A stretch of 64,000 nucleotides of DNA from an uncultured Bacteroidales bacterium (GTDB taxonomy: Bacteria > Bacteroidota > Bacteroidia > Bacteroidales > F082): contig ONFF01000014.1 in NCBI GenBank assembly GCA_900317055.1, positions 18,605 to 82,604 on the forward strand, written 5' to 3'. Within the stretch, counting starts at the first letter, position 1. Each line of letters begins with the position of its first letter. Made by a program: the position numbers and the translations under genes. Positions 1-8,005 of the stretch are shown here, one piece after another. Under the pieces are notes generated by a model. That model worked only from the letters and a program-made list of their open reading frames with translations, had not been told where the DNA came from and did not search any database.

Positions 1-564
1 CGCGATTGGAACCCTGACGAGGCTGCTGTGAAGGCTTTGTTCAACGAGTATTATGGAGGTGGCATGAACACTATCGTGTTCCAAGAGATGCGTGAGGCAC
101 GCGGTCTGGCTTATAACGCTTTTGCCGCATATATGGAGCCCAGCTACAAAGACCAGAAGGAGTTTTTCTTCACTCACATCATCACACAAAACGACAAGAT
201 GATTGACTGCGTGACGCACTTCCTCGAAATCCTCAATGAAATGCCTGAGAGCGAACAGGCCTTTGGCATTGCCAAAGACGCTCTCACCAAGCGTTTGGCC
301 AGCCAGCGCACCACCAAATTTGGTCTCATCAACGCTTGGTTGAGTGCCCAAATGAAGGGTATCGACTATGACATCAACGAGCGCATCTACAATGCTTTGC
401 CCAACATCACCTTGCAAGACATCGTGAAGTTTGAACAAGAGCAGATGGCCAACAAACCTTACCGTTATGTCATCCTTGGCGACGAGAAAGAACTCGACAT
501 GAAGGCCCTCAAGGAGATTGGTCCCATCCGCCGCTTGAGCACTGAAGAGATCTTCGGGTATTAA
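1..564 (+). CDS. M16 family zinc peptidase, C-terminal part (5' end outside window)
   Basis: The reading frame is open from the first base, so the gene begins before the window. The 187 visible residues match the C-terminal half of an M16 (insulinase/processing-peptidase-like) protein: the glycine-rich motif FNEYYGGGMNT followed by FQEMREARGLAY is the substrate-side signature of the inactive M16 C-domain. The HxxEH zinc site would lie upstream and is not visible. The gene ends at TAA and is followed by a strong hairpin terminator. Family assignment is firm; the substrate is unknown. Confidence 0.88.
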   Translation, partial: RDWNPDEAAVKALFNEYYGGGMNTIVFQEMREARGLAYNAFAAYMEPSYKDQKEFFFTHIITQNDKMIDCVTHFLEILNEMPESEQAFGIAKDALTKRLASQRTTKFGLINAWLSAQMKGIDYDINERIYNALPNITLQDIVKFEQEQMANKPYRYVILGDEKELDMKALKEIGPIRRLSTEEIFGY

Positions 565-611
565 TCCGACTACGGCTCATGACTATGGGCTAAGGCCAAT
601 GTCATGAAAAT

Positions 612-647
612 AATGGCCGCTCTCACATAATGTGGGGGCGGCCATTT
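612..647 (+). terminator. Intrinsic terminator of the M16 peptidase gene
   Basis: A 9-bp perfect stem (AATGGCCGC at 612-620 with GCGGCCATT at 638-646) encloses a second short stem (CTCACA with TGTGGG) and ends in a short T run. It starts 48 bases after the peptidase stop codon. Confidence 0.7.
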
Positions 648-654
648 ACTGGGC

Positions 655-696
655 CGTCAGTCGGCCCGACTGACGATAAAGCAAGTTGGGCCGACT
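655..696. repeat. REP hairpin pair downstream of the RAYT gene
   Basis: Bases 655-675 form a palindrome with 10-bp arms (CGTCAGTCGG and CCGACTGACG) around a single C. Nine bases later, 684-696 form a second hairpin (AGTTGG-G-CCGACT, one G:T pair) whose core is in the opposite orientation. Both share the core TCGG/CCGA. They lie just beyond the 3' end of the REP-associated transposase gene, a typical REP/BIME layout. Confidence 0.65.
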
Positions 697-704
697 GATA
701 AGTA

Positions 705-1340
705 CTATTTCTGTTTTTCCTGCATTAGGGCTGATTGCATGCCAAGTCTGCACCAAGGCCACTTGTGTGCCTCATCAACTAAACCTGCTTTGACCGGGTT
801 GTTGTCAATGTAATTGACAACAGTCTCCAAATGTTTTTCATCGCGAATATAACGGTCGAAATACTCATCCATCCAGAAATCACCTGTGCGTCCAAGAATT
901 ATATTGGCTTGATGAGCCGTGTATGAACGCCATCCATGCATGATAGTACTTAAAGTCCAACCTTCCTTGACTTCAATTAAGACATGCACATGGTTAGGCA
1001 TAATGCACCAATTCAAGACATTATACCTAACTCCATTGAAATGGAAAAGGTTTTCTTGAATCATTGATGCTATTCTCGGGTCTTGGAGAAAACACTGACC
1101 ATAACCTGCATCTTCATATTTATCAATGCGTTTACGAAGTATCTCTACTCTAGGATCATTTGACATAGTCATTTCCGTCACCTTCAGTTCTTCTTTCCAT
1201 GCTTCAATAACCTTCTGTGGAACAGAATCATACAAACGATAGGAAATGAATTGCAAAAGTTTGTATTCGCGATGAGGGAACTTACCGCGACAATGCCAAA
1301 TAGGCATTTGACGTTTGTCAGATGGTTCAATTGTTGACAT
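705..1340 (-). CDS. REP-associated tyrosine transposase (RAYT, Y1/IS200-like)
   Basis: 211-residue single-strand transposase of the Y1 HUH superfamily. The HUH motif is HVH in MPNHVHVLIEV (about residue 105), and the catalytic tyrosine is probably in EYFDRYIRDE, followed by the RAYT-typical VNYIDNNPVKAGLV. I chose the ATG at 1340 because the frame upstream runs through a REP hairpin and gives unrelated residues. There are no insertion-sequence ends; instead the gene is bracketed by REP-type palindromes, as expected for a domesticated RAYT that acts on REP sequences. It follows the TonB-type barrel gene on the same strand. Confidence 0.85.
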   Translation of the reverse strand: MSTIEPSDKRQMPIWHCRGKFPHREYKLLQFISYRLYDSVPQKVIEAWKEELKVTEMTMSNDPRVEILRKRIDKYEDAGYGQCFLQDPRIASMIQENLFHFNGVRYNVLNWCIMPNHVHVLIEVKEGWTLSTIMHGWRSYTAHQANIILGRTGDFWMDEYFDRYIRDEKHLETVVNYIDNNPVKAGLVDEAHKWPWCRLGMQSALMQEKQK

Positions 1341-1353
1341 CCTTGTTGTTTTT

Positions 1354-1374
1354 CTGCAATCGGGCCGATTGCAG
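1354..1374. repeat. REP hairpin upstream of the RAYT gene
   Basis: A palindrome with 10-bp arms (CTGCAATCGG and CCGATTGCAG) around a single G. The central TCGGGCCGA is the reverse complement of the core at 661-669, while the outer stem differs at several positions and is still perfectly paired. It lies between the stop of the barrel gene and the RAYT start, and may also end transcription of the barrel gene. Confidence 0.65.
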
Positions 1375-1391
1375 GCCCGGCTATAAAACAA

Positions 1392-4022
1392 TCACTCCAA
1401 GCTGTCGCCCGTCTCGCTGTCGCCTTCCTTCGCCCTTTGTTCAAGTTCAAGCTTACCGAAGCGCAGCGTGAAGCCTGCCGAGATATAGCGACTGTTCAAC
1501 ATCTTGCGGGTGCTGTCGCTGAGATAGTATGGGTTGGTATTGCTTGAACCCGAACCAATCTTGGCTCCCCAGTTGAAGATGTCTTGCACATTGACGAATA
1601 CCGACAAGCGGCGGTTGAAGAAGTCGCTGCGGAGGCCCATGTTGAGGAAATAGCGCGCCTTGCGCTCACTCATCAGGCTGATGGTCGGTGAGTTGTAGTT
1701 GGCCGAAGCCGTGACTTGCAGCTGATTGAAGAGTTTTGCCCAAGCATTGACACGCACACTCCACGACCACTTGTCGCGCTCATCAATCTGATGCACACCA
1801 TTACGGTCATATTCCATGCGATAGCCATAGTCGTAAACATTGGCATACAGACGCACATTGAAGAATCCAGTTGGACGATAGGTCATATTGAGCGAGGTAC
1901 CGTAACGCCACGAGGTACCCATATTATATGGCATCGAATAGCTGACGATACGATCCAGATAATCATCATATTCGGCATCGGTAAGCCTGCTGATTTCGTT
2001 GGTGCTCCAGCGACCGTATGCCTCAAGGCCGATGTTGCCAAAACGCTCGAAGAACTTCTGCCATCCAGCTTCCACATTATGGGTAAACGCATTCTTGAGT
2101 CCAAGGGGATTACCCGTCGAATAGCTGTCATCGCCATACCTGCGGAAGGTGCTGATTTGGTCTTCACCCGGATGCGACATCCGCATCGAATAGTTGAGTT
2201 TCCAATTGTGCATGCTTTCCGTGCGGTAAGTCAAGTGGATGGAAGGACGCACATTGAGGAAATACAAAGTACTGTCGTCAGCAAACGGCATATCGCTCAT
2301 GTAGTTGTAACCTATACGGTCACCGCCAATGCCCAAGCCTGTGCTCAAGGTAAAACCGCCCCAACGGTGTGTCCAGTTGACATCACCGTTGACACCCGTT
2401 TCAACGCCTTTAAACTTATAAGTACGAAGTATATCGATGCTGTCATAAGTAATACCACCATCATTGGAATAGAAACGCTTATAATCACTGTTATTTAGCT
2501 GATTGTCAACACGCAATCCATAACTAAGCTCACCGTCTTCACTATATGGACGGTTGTAGCGTGCATCAAGATTAAAGCCATAACCCATCTGGTTGCTTAG
2601 CAGATAACGGTTTTCATCGAAATCGGTGTAGACATCATAGAAACGGTTGTTATAATAGCCGGAAGCATTCTTGTTGAATCTGCCATTCAAACCGATGCGG
2701 AGATTGTGTCCTTTGTCGTCAAACTTCTTGGTGTAGTCCGCTCCAAAATGGCCGAAGCCGGATTGCGAAAGGGTCGTATCGCCCATACTGTAGGCTAAAA
2801 TACTGTCATCGGGCTGCAAATAGAAGGTCTGCACTTCGCGTCGGCTACCGTAACTGTGGTTATTATTGTAAAAGCCTCCACCATCAAAGGAGATGTCGCT
2901 TGTAGAGTCAATCTCGTAGTCGATGTTCATGAAAAGATTACCACTAATGCTGCGATTATCCTCTTTCTGGGTAGTCGTCTTGTACCACACAGAGTCATAC
3001 AATCCCTCGGTTGCAGCGTCCTCGCGTTTCAGTTCCCAGCTGTCGGTGGTGTTGAGCCTATTGCTATATCGCCCTGAAGCAAACAAATTGATACTCAGCT
3101 TCTCCTTCTTCCACATATAACTTACCCACGGCGAGATAAAAGGCTGGTTGGAGCCGTTCACGCCGAAGCTGATGAACTGATTGCTCTTGATGTGAGCCGA
3201 AGTCACGATATTGATGACCGCTTCTGCATCGGTGGCATATTTGGCCGAAGGATTCGTGATGGTCTCAATACGGGCAATGGCATTGGCGGGCAAGGTCTGA
3301 AGATAGGTCTTCAGGTTCTCCTCAGTGAGTTTCGAGGGTTTGTCGTTGACCCAAATCTCCACGCTCGACACGCCTCGCAAGGTGATGTTGCCTTCCACAT
3401 CGACCTCCACGCCAGGCGCATTCTGCAAGGCATCCTCTGTGGTGCCAGTTTGGATTGACGGGTCTTCGCTCACATTGTAGATGAGTTTTTCACCCTCCAT
3501 GGCATAGAGCGGCCTTTCGGCAGCTACGGTGACTTCACCTAACGAGGTCACACCAGGATTGATGCGTAAAGTGCCCAAATTGGTGTTGTTAGTCACCTTG
3601 AAAGGATGCATATAACTCTCATAACCGATGGCCGAAACGCGCAGCAAAAACGAACCTTGCGGCACGCCAGTAAGCTCGAAAACGCCGTCCATATTGCTGA
3701 TGCCGCCTTTGACCAACTCCGAGTCGATGGAGTCGAGTACAGCCACATTGACATAGGGCATAAACTCTCCCGTCTTGGCATCACGCAACACACCAACCAC
3801 TTGGAAAGTGTCACCCTCGCGCACTTTCTTTTTCTGCTTCACTGTGGGCATATTGCCTTCCGTCTGTCCCCATTGACGGTCACCGCCGAAAGGTGGTCTA
3901 CCCCCAGGAGGTCTGCCGCCCGGAGGGCGACCTCCACCGCCGGGAGGTTGTGCCATACATAAGACTGTCGATAGGACTATTGCCACAAAAAGCAAGGATT
4001 TCAAAAAATCAGATTTCTTCAT
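1392..4022 (-). CDS. TonB-dependent-receptor-like outer-membrane barrel protein
   Basis: 876 residues: Sec signal peptide ending near AQPPG, a Gly/Pro-rich linker (repeated GGRPP), a carboxypeptidase-regulatory-like domain at about 70-150 (VGVLRDAKTGEFMPYVNV...SAIGYES), a plug-like domain at about 165-275 (LQNAPGVEVDVEGNITLRG, then AVINIVT) and a C-terminal beta barrel. It matches the Bacteroidota 'outer membrane protein beta-barrel' family rather than a classic SusC: there is no SusD partner and it is short for SusC. It probably takes up or exports a small ligand across the outer membrane; the substrate cannot be read from the sequence. The next gene upstream on the same strand is a metal ATPase, separated by two hairpins. 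Confidence 0.8.
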   Translation of the reverse strand: MKKSDFLKSLLFVAIVLSTVLCMAQPPGGGGRPPGGRPPGGRPPFGGDRQWGQTEGNMPTVKQKKKVREGDTFQVVGVLRDAKTGEFMPYVNVAVLDSIDSELVKGGISNMDGVFELTGVPQGSFLLRVSAIGYESYMHPFKVTNNTNLGTLRINPGVTSLGEVTVAAERPLYAMEGEKLIYNVSEDPSIQTGTTEDALQNAPGVEVDVEGNITLRGVSSVEIWVNDKPSKLTEENLKTYLQTLPANAIARIETITNPSAKYATDAEAVINIVTSAHIKSNQFISFGVNGSNQPFISPWVSYMWKKEKLSINLFASGRYSNRLNTTDSWELKREDAATEGLYDSVWYKTTTQKEDNRSISGNLFMNIDYEIDSTSDISFDGGGFYNNNHSYGSRREVQTFYLQPDDSILAYSMGDTTLSQSGFGHFGADYTKKFDDKGHNLRIGLNGRFNKNASGYYNNRFYDVYTDFDENRYLLSNQMGYGFNLDARYNRPYSEDGELSYGLRVDNQLNNSDYKRFYSNDGGITYDSIDILRTYKFKGVETGVNGDVNWTHRWGGFTLSTGLGIGGDRIGYNYMSDMPFADDSTLYFLNVRPSIHLTYRTESMHNWKLNYSMRMSHPGEDQISTFRRYGDDSYSTGNPLGLKNAFTHNVEAGWQKFFERFGNIGLEAYGRWSTNEISRLTDAEYDDYLDRIVSYSMPYNMGTSWRYGTSLNMTYRPTGFFNVRLYANVYDYGYRMEYDRNGVHQIDERDKWSWSVRVNAWAKLFNQLQVTASANYNSPTISLMSERKARYFLNMGLRSDFFNRRLSVFVNVQDIFNWGAKIGSGSSNTNPYYLSDSTRKMLNSRYISAGFTLRFGKLELEQRAKEGDSETGDSLE

Positions 4023-4052
4023 GCTAACGAAAATTTAGGACGCAAAAATAGA

Positions 4053-4125
4053 AAAAAAATGCCGCATCTGTATGGACCGATGCGACATTTTTTTGATTAC
4101 TAGAATGTGTTATATGGCACATTCT
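4053..4125 (-). terminator. Two hairpins downstream of the metal ATPase
   Basis: Bases 4102-4125 form a perfect 8-bp stem (AGAATGTG / CACATTCT, 8-base loop). Bases 4053-4094 form an A-rich/T-rich stem (ATG, CGCATC / GATGCG, CAT with one mismatch) flanked by A and T runs, like an intrinsic terminator usable in both directions. They separate the ATPase gene from the barrel gene. Confidence 0.6.
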
Positions 4126-4170
4126 CAGGTTTCCATAGCTTTCTCTATATCACTGCAGAATGCGATAACC

Positions 4171-6186
4171 TTATTCACTTACCTTCAGTGCCCTCATGGC
4201 ATTCAGCACGGCCAACACCGTGACACCCACATCGGCGAAGACGGCCATCCACATCGTGGCGATGCCAAAGGCGGCCAAAACGAGTACCGCAATCTTCACG
4301 CCGATAGCGAACCAGACATTTTGCATGGCTATTCGTAGAGTGCGACGCGCAATGCGGATGGCAAGGGCAATCTTCGATGGTTTGTCATCCATCAATACCA
4401 CATCGGCTGCTTCGATGGCAGCATCACTGCCAAGACCACCCATGGCTATACCCACATCAGCACGAGCCAACACAGGCGCATCGTTGATGCCATCGCCGAC
4501 AAAGGCTAGTTTAGAGTTGAGAGTTGAGAGTTTAGAGTTAAGCAATTCATCCACATAAGCCACTTTGTCGGCAGGTAACAACTCAGCATGGTATTCGCTC
4601 AAACCGAGTTTTTTGGCCACATCCTCCCCTACTTCCTTGCGGTCGCCAGTAAGCATCACTGTGCGGTTCACGCCTAATGATTTCAGGGCTTGAATGGCAG
4701 CTGGACTGTCTTCCTTTAGCTTGTCGTTGATGACAATATGACCCGCATATTCCCCATCAATAGCAACATGGATAATCGTACCAATATGCTTGCAGTCACG
4801 CCAATGGGCACCAATGGCATCCATCATTTTCGTATTGCCCACACAGACCGTCCAGTTTTCCACCTTGGCTTTAATCCCTTGACCCGCAATCTCTTCCACA
4901 TCGCTCAACTTGCAGCCATCGGTAGCTTCGTCTGGGAACGCATCGCGCAGCGCAGCCCCAATGGGATGCGTAGAATAGTGCTCCACATGGGCAGCCAAAT
5001 GCAACAAATGACGCTCATCACATTTCTCAGGATGCACCGCAGTGACGGCAAACTGACCATGGGTCAAAGTGCCTGTCTTATCGAAGACCACCGTGCCGAC
5101 CTTGGCCAGCACATCCATATAATTGGCTCCTTTGATGAGGATGCCCTTTCGTGAAGCTCCACCGATACCGCCAAAGAAGGTCAGCGGCACGCTGATGACC
5201 AAAGCGCATGGGCACGATACCACTAGGAACATCAAGGCACGATAGAGCCAAGTGGCAAAGGTGCCAGTGAAGTCACCCGAAAACAAAGGTGGTAACAAGG
5301 CTAAGGCCAAAGCGGAAAAGACCACAACAGGCGTATAAATGCGGGCAAATCGGGTAATGAAAGTCTCGCTTTTCGACTTGCTTTCGGTGGCATTCTCGAC
5401 CAAATCAATAATCTTGGAGACGGTGCTCTCACCAAAACTCTTAGTCGTGCGTACCTTGACCACACCCGAGATGTTGACACAGCCAGAAATGACCTCATCG
5501 CCTTCGGCAATGTCACGCGGGAGGCTTTCGCCTGTCAAGGCCACCGTGTTCAAAGCGGTTTTTCCTTCGATTACGATGCCATCCAACGGCACCTTTTCGC
5601 CTGGGCGAATGACAATGGTCTCGCTAACTGCCACATTTTCAGGACTAATGTCTTCCAATTTACCGTTACGCTCAACATGTGCCACATCGGGACGAATGTT
5701 CATCAAATGGGCAATGCTTTCACGGCTTTTGCCCTCGGCATAGCCTTCGAAAAGCTCGCCGACTTGGAAAAACAGCATGACGAAGACCGCCTCGGGAAAC
5801 TGCGTCTCGGCACCTGGCAAGAAACCGATGCAGAGTGCCCCAATAGTGGCAATAGACATGAGGAAATGCTCGTTGAACGCCTCGCCGTGTGCCAGCCCCT
5901 CAGCGGCTTCCTTGAGCGTGTCGAAGCCGATGATCAGATAAGGGACCAAATAGATGAGAAGCAGTTGCCAGGTAGGCAAGTCGCAACATTTCTCGATGAT
6001 AACTGCAGCAACCAACAGAACTACCGTGACGGCAATTCTGATGATTTGTTGTTTCAAGCCACCCTCATGATGATGGTGTTCATGTTCACCGCATTCGTGT
6101 TCGTGGTGATGATGATCGTGTTCATGATGATGCTCATGCTCGTGTGAGCAGCATTCGTGTTCGTAATGATGATGTTCGTGTGCCAT
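4171..6186 (-). CDS. zntA: Heavy-metal P1B-type ATPase (Zn/Cd/Pb exporter, ZntA/CadA-like)
   Basis: 671-residue inner-membrane metal pump. The first 45 residues are a dense His/Cys/Glu metal-binding stretch in place of the usual HMA domain. The P1B core is intact: TGES actuator loop, CPC metal-site motif (SCPCAL, about residue 325), phosphorylation site DKTGTLT (Asp369) and hinge motif GDGINDAP. CPC with a His-rich head points to Zn(II)/Cd(II) rather than Cu. Just before the hinge the protein carries NSKLSTLNSKL, encoded by a heptanucleotide-like repeat (4510-4539), in a loop that varies in length in this family. A perfect inverted repeat upstream (6244-6262) may be its operator. Confidence 0.88.
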   Translation of the reverse strand: MAHEHHHYEHECCSHEHEHHHEHDHHHHEHECGEHEHHHHEGGLKQQIIRIAVTVVLLVAAVIIEKCCDLPTWQLLLIYLVPYLIIGFDTLKEAAEGLAHGEAFNEHFLMSIATIGALCIGFLPGAETQFPEAVFVMLFFQVGELFEGYAEGKSRESIAHLMNIRPDVAHVERNGKLEDISPENVAVSETIVIRPGEKVPLDGIVIEGKTALNTVALTGESLPRDIAEGDEVISGCVNISGVVKVRTTKSFGESTVSKIIDLVENATESKSKSETFITRFARIYTPVVVFSALALALLPPLFSGDFTGTFATWLYRALMFLVVSCPCALVISVPLTFFGGIGGASRKGILIKGANYMDVLAKVGTVVFDKTGTLTHGQFAVTAVHPEKCDERHLLHLAAHVEHYSTHPIGAALRDAFPDEATDGCKLSDVEEIAGQGIKAKVENWTVCVGNTKMMDAIGAHWRDCKHIGTIIHVAIDGEYAGHIVINDKLKEDSPAAIQALKSLGVNRTVMLTGDRKEVGEDVAKKLGLSEYHAELLPADKVAYVDELLNSKLSTLNSKLAFVGDGINDAPVLARADVGIAMGGLGSDAAIEAADVVLMDDKPSKIALAIRIARRTLRIAMQNVWFAIGVKIAVLVLAAFGIATMWMAVFADVGVTVLAVLNAMRALKVSE
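4510..4539. repeat. Heptad-like TTTAGAGTTGAGAG repeat inside the metal ATPase gene
   Basis: Alternating TTTAGAGTT and GAGAGTTGA units, the kind of simple repeat usually found between genes in Bacteroidota, lie inside the coding sequence in frame. They encode SKLSTLNSKL just before the GDGINDAP motif. Confidence 0.6.
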
Positions 6187-6243
6187 ATTTTTACAGTTTT
6201 ATTCCTTTCTCGTGAATTTCGGCTGCAAAAATGCGGCAAAAGT

Positions 6244-6262
6244 TTTGCAACTGGGTTGCAAA
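6244..6262. promoter_or_regulatory. Candidate metal-regulator operator upstream of zntA
   Basis: A perfect inverted repeat, TTTGCAAC-TGG-GTTGCAAA, lies 58 bases before the ATPase start, close to a possible -7 box (ACTTTTGC on the minus strand). The size and position fit a dimeric repressor such as ArsR/SmtB or Fur/Zur. No regulator gene is adjacent, so the regulator is unknown. Confidence 0.4.
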
Positions 6263-6295
6263 GATTCGATTACAGTTAATATGACCCTGAATCGG

Positions 6296-7279
6296 TCAGT
6301 CTATGCTAACCAGTTTGTATCTGGTCGTACCCAAGCCAATCGATTCGGCATAAGTAACGGTATGCGTGCCGTGTTTCTTGTTGATGCGGTCCTGTAAAGG
6401 CTTAGCATCGTCGTCCTTGCTGCTGATGTGGTTGAACACGAGATCGAGGCAGGCTTGGTCGAGGGCGACGGGGTCAGTAGAAGCCAAAATGCCGATGTCC
6501 TTGATGCGCGGTGCGGCAGGATGTCCGTCGCAATCGCAATCCACCGACATGTTGTTCATCACATTGATGTAGATGATGTCCTTGCCTTCCTGCTTGAAAT
6601 AGTCATGTACGGCCTGTGCCGCAGCGGCCATCGACTCAAGGAAATTGTCTTGATTGGCAATCGTCCATCTAGTCTTGCTCTTGCCTCCAGAGTGGATGTA
6701 TAGTTTCCCAGAGGTCGAGGCCACACCTATCGACTGGTTCTTCAATACGCCACCGAAACCGCCCATGGCATGTCCCTTGAAATGTGCAAGGTTAATCATG
6801 AAATCATAATTTTGGATGTGAGAGCCAACGATGTCATATTGCAGATGCTTGGTATCTTTGACAGGCAACTGAATTTCGCCCTCCTCATCCATGATGTCAA
6901 CGGTGGCGATGTCGTTGTAGCCGCGCTCTGCGATAGCTTGACGGTGTTTTTCGGTGTTGCCACGGTTGCCGCCGTAAGCCGTGTTGCATTCCACGAGGGT
7001 GCCATTCACCTTTTGCACCAGGTTTTTAATCAGTTCGGGGCGCAGGTGGTTGCTCTTCGATGACTCGCCGGTGGAGATTTTCACCGCTACACGACCATGA
7101 GCCTCTACGCCCAAGGCTTCATAGATACGCACCAGCCCTTCAGGACTGATGTCAGTGGTCATATAAACCGTTGCTGCCTCGCCTTCGGTCGTGGGCGGAG
7201 CAGGTTGATGTGTTTGTGCTTGGCATGAAGCCATTCCTAATGTGCAAATCAGTGCCATAATGATAGTGCTTTTAGTCAT
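6296..7279 (-). CDS. DUF362 domain lipoprotein
   Basis: 327 residues. I chose the ATG at 7279 because it starts a lipoprotein signal peptide with lipobox LGMASC. The body is a DUF362 domain: VAVKISTGES, VECNTAYGGNR, NLAHFKGHAMGGFGGVLKN and VDCDCDGHPAAP with its close cysteines. The biochemical role of DUF362 is not settled; some members carry Fe-S clusters, but no ferredoxin-type cluster motif is visible here. It lies 26 bases downstream of a flavin-reductase-like lipoprotein, so both probably act in an extracytoplasmic redox step. A close paralogue with a different C-terminus is at 45518-46624. Confidence 0.75.
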   Translation of the reverse strand: MTKSTIIMALICTLGMASCQAQTHQPAPPTTEGEAATVYMTTDISPEGLVRIYEALGVEAHGRVAVKISTGESSKSNHLRPELIKNLVQKVNGTLVECNTAYGGNRGNTEKHRQAIAERGYNDIATVDIMDEEGEIQLPVKDTKHLQYDIVGSHIQNYDFMINLAHFKGHAMGGFGGVLKNQSIGVASTSGKLYIHSGGKSKTRWTIANQDNFLESMAAAAQAVHDYFKQEGKDIIYINVMNNMSVDCDCDGHPAAPRIKDIGILASTDPVALDQACLDLVFNHISSKDDDAKPLQDRINKKHGTHTVTYAESIGLGTTRYKLVSID

Positions 7280-7305
7280 TTTATTTGTTGTTTTGTGATG
7301 TAATG

Positions 7306-7914
7306 CTATCTCTTCCAAGCCCCAATTACCTCACCGACATACACCGTGTGGATGCCAGCCTCAAAGCCGTCGTACCATTTCTTAGGCGTGTCGCTGCGGA
7401 AGTCTTGTTCGGTCTGATGCCAAACGGTCATAGTCTCGCATTCGATGACCAGGTTGGCTTCTTCGTAATAGGGTGTACCGTGTTCAGTATAGGCCACATG
7501 AAGGCCGAGGGCTGCGGCCTTGTCACCATCGCGGCCGCTGTTGCTGCCCATGTACTGCCACACCTCCGGGTCGTCGAACTGCATGATGGTGAAGCGTGGG
7601 TGCTTCTCCATAAACTCCCATGTGAAGCGTCCGGGAGCCACATAAACGGTCACTGCAGGACGGTCGTGGCCAAGGTAGTTGCCGATGCCGCCCCAGCCGA
7701 TGGTCATGGCGTTGCTCTCGGTGGTGTCGCCCGAGCATAGGATGAGGTTCTCTGTGAACCATGTGAAGCCGTTTTTTGGGAACTCTTGCTGCACATCGAA
7801 GGCAGTCAGTTCGTTGTTTTCCTTATTCATTGTTTCGTCGTTTTGTTCCTGTTGTTGAGGACTGGCACAGCCGATGAGGGCGATGCATAAAAGGGTGAAA
7901 ATGATATTTTTCAT
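7306..7914 (-). CDS. Flavin-reductase-like (FMN-binding split barrel) lipoprotein
   Basis: 202 residues with lipoprotein signal (MKNIIFTLLCIALIGC). Residues about 45-200 resemble flavin reductase-like/FMN-binding split-barrel proteins: TTESNAMTIGWGGIGNYLG followed by VTVYVAPGRFTWEFM. It is the first gene of a two-gene unit with the DUF362 lipoprotein. A -7 box (TACTTTTG, 7941-7948 on the minus strand) lies 27 bases upstream. Enzymatic activity and flavin type are inferred only from fold similarity. Confidence 0.65.
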   Translation of the reverse strand: MKNIIFTLLCIALIGCASPQQQEQNDETMNKENNELTAFDVQQEFPKNGFTWFTENLILCSGDTTESNAMTIGWGGIGNYLGHDRPAVTVYVAPGRFTWEFMEKHPRFTIMQFDDPEVWQYMGSNSGRDGDKAAALGLHVAYTEHGTPYYEEANLVIECETMTVWHQTEQDFRSDTPKKWYDGFEAGIHTVYVGEVIGAWKR

Positions 7915-7940
7915 CTATATTAATACTTACAATCAAAATG

Positions 7941-7985
7941 CAAAAGTACAAAAAACTTGTTATTTATTGATTTTTACTACTTTTG
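7941..7985. promoter_or_regulatory. Divergent promoter pair
   Basis: Two Bacteroidota -7 boxes face away from each other: TACTTTTG at 7941-7948 (minus strand, for the flavin-reductase-like gene) and TACTTTTG at 7978-7985 (plus strand, for the helicase fusion). Confidence 0.55.
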
Positions 7986-8005
7986 CGCACTGAATAATCA
8001 GGTAG

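Noticed and set aside
1716-2498. 260-codon open frame opposite the barrel gene
   Set aside because: No signal, promoter or motif; the opposite strand encodes a clear beta-barrel. Shadow frame.
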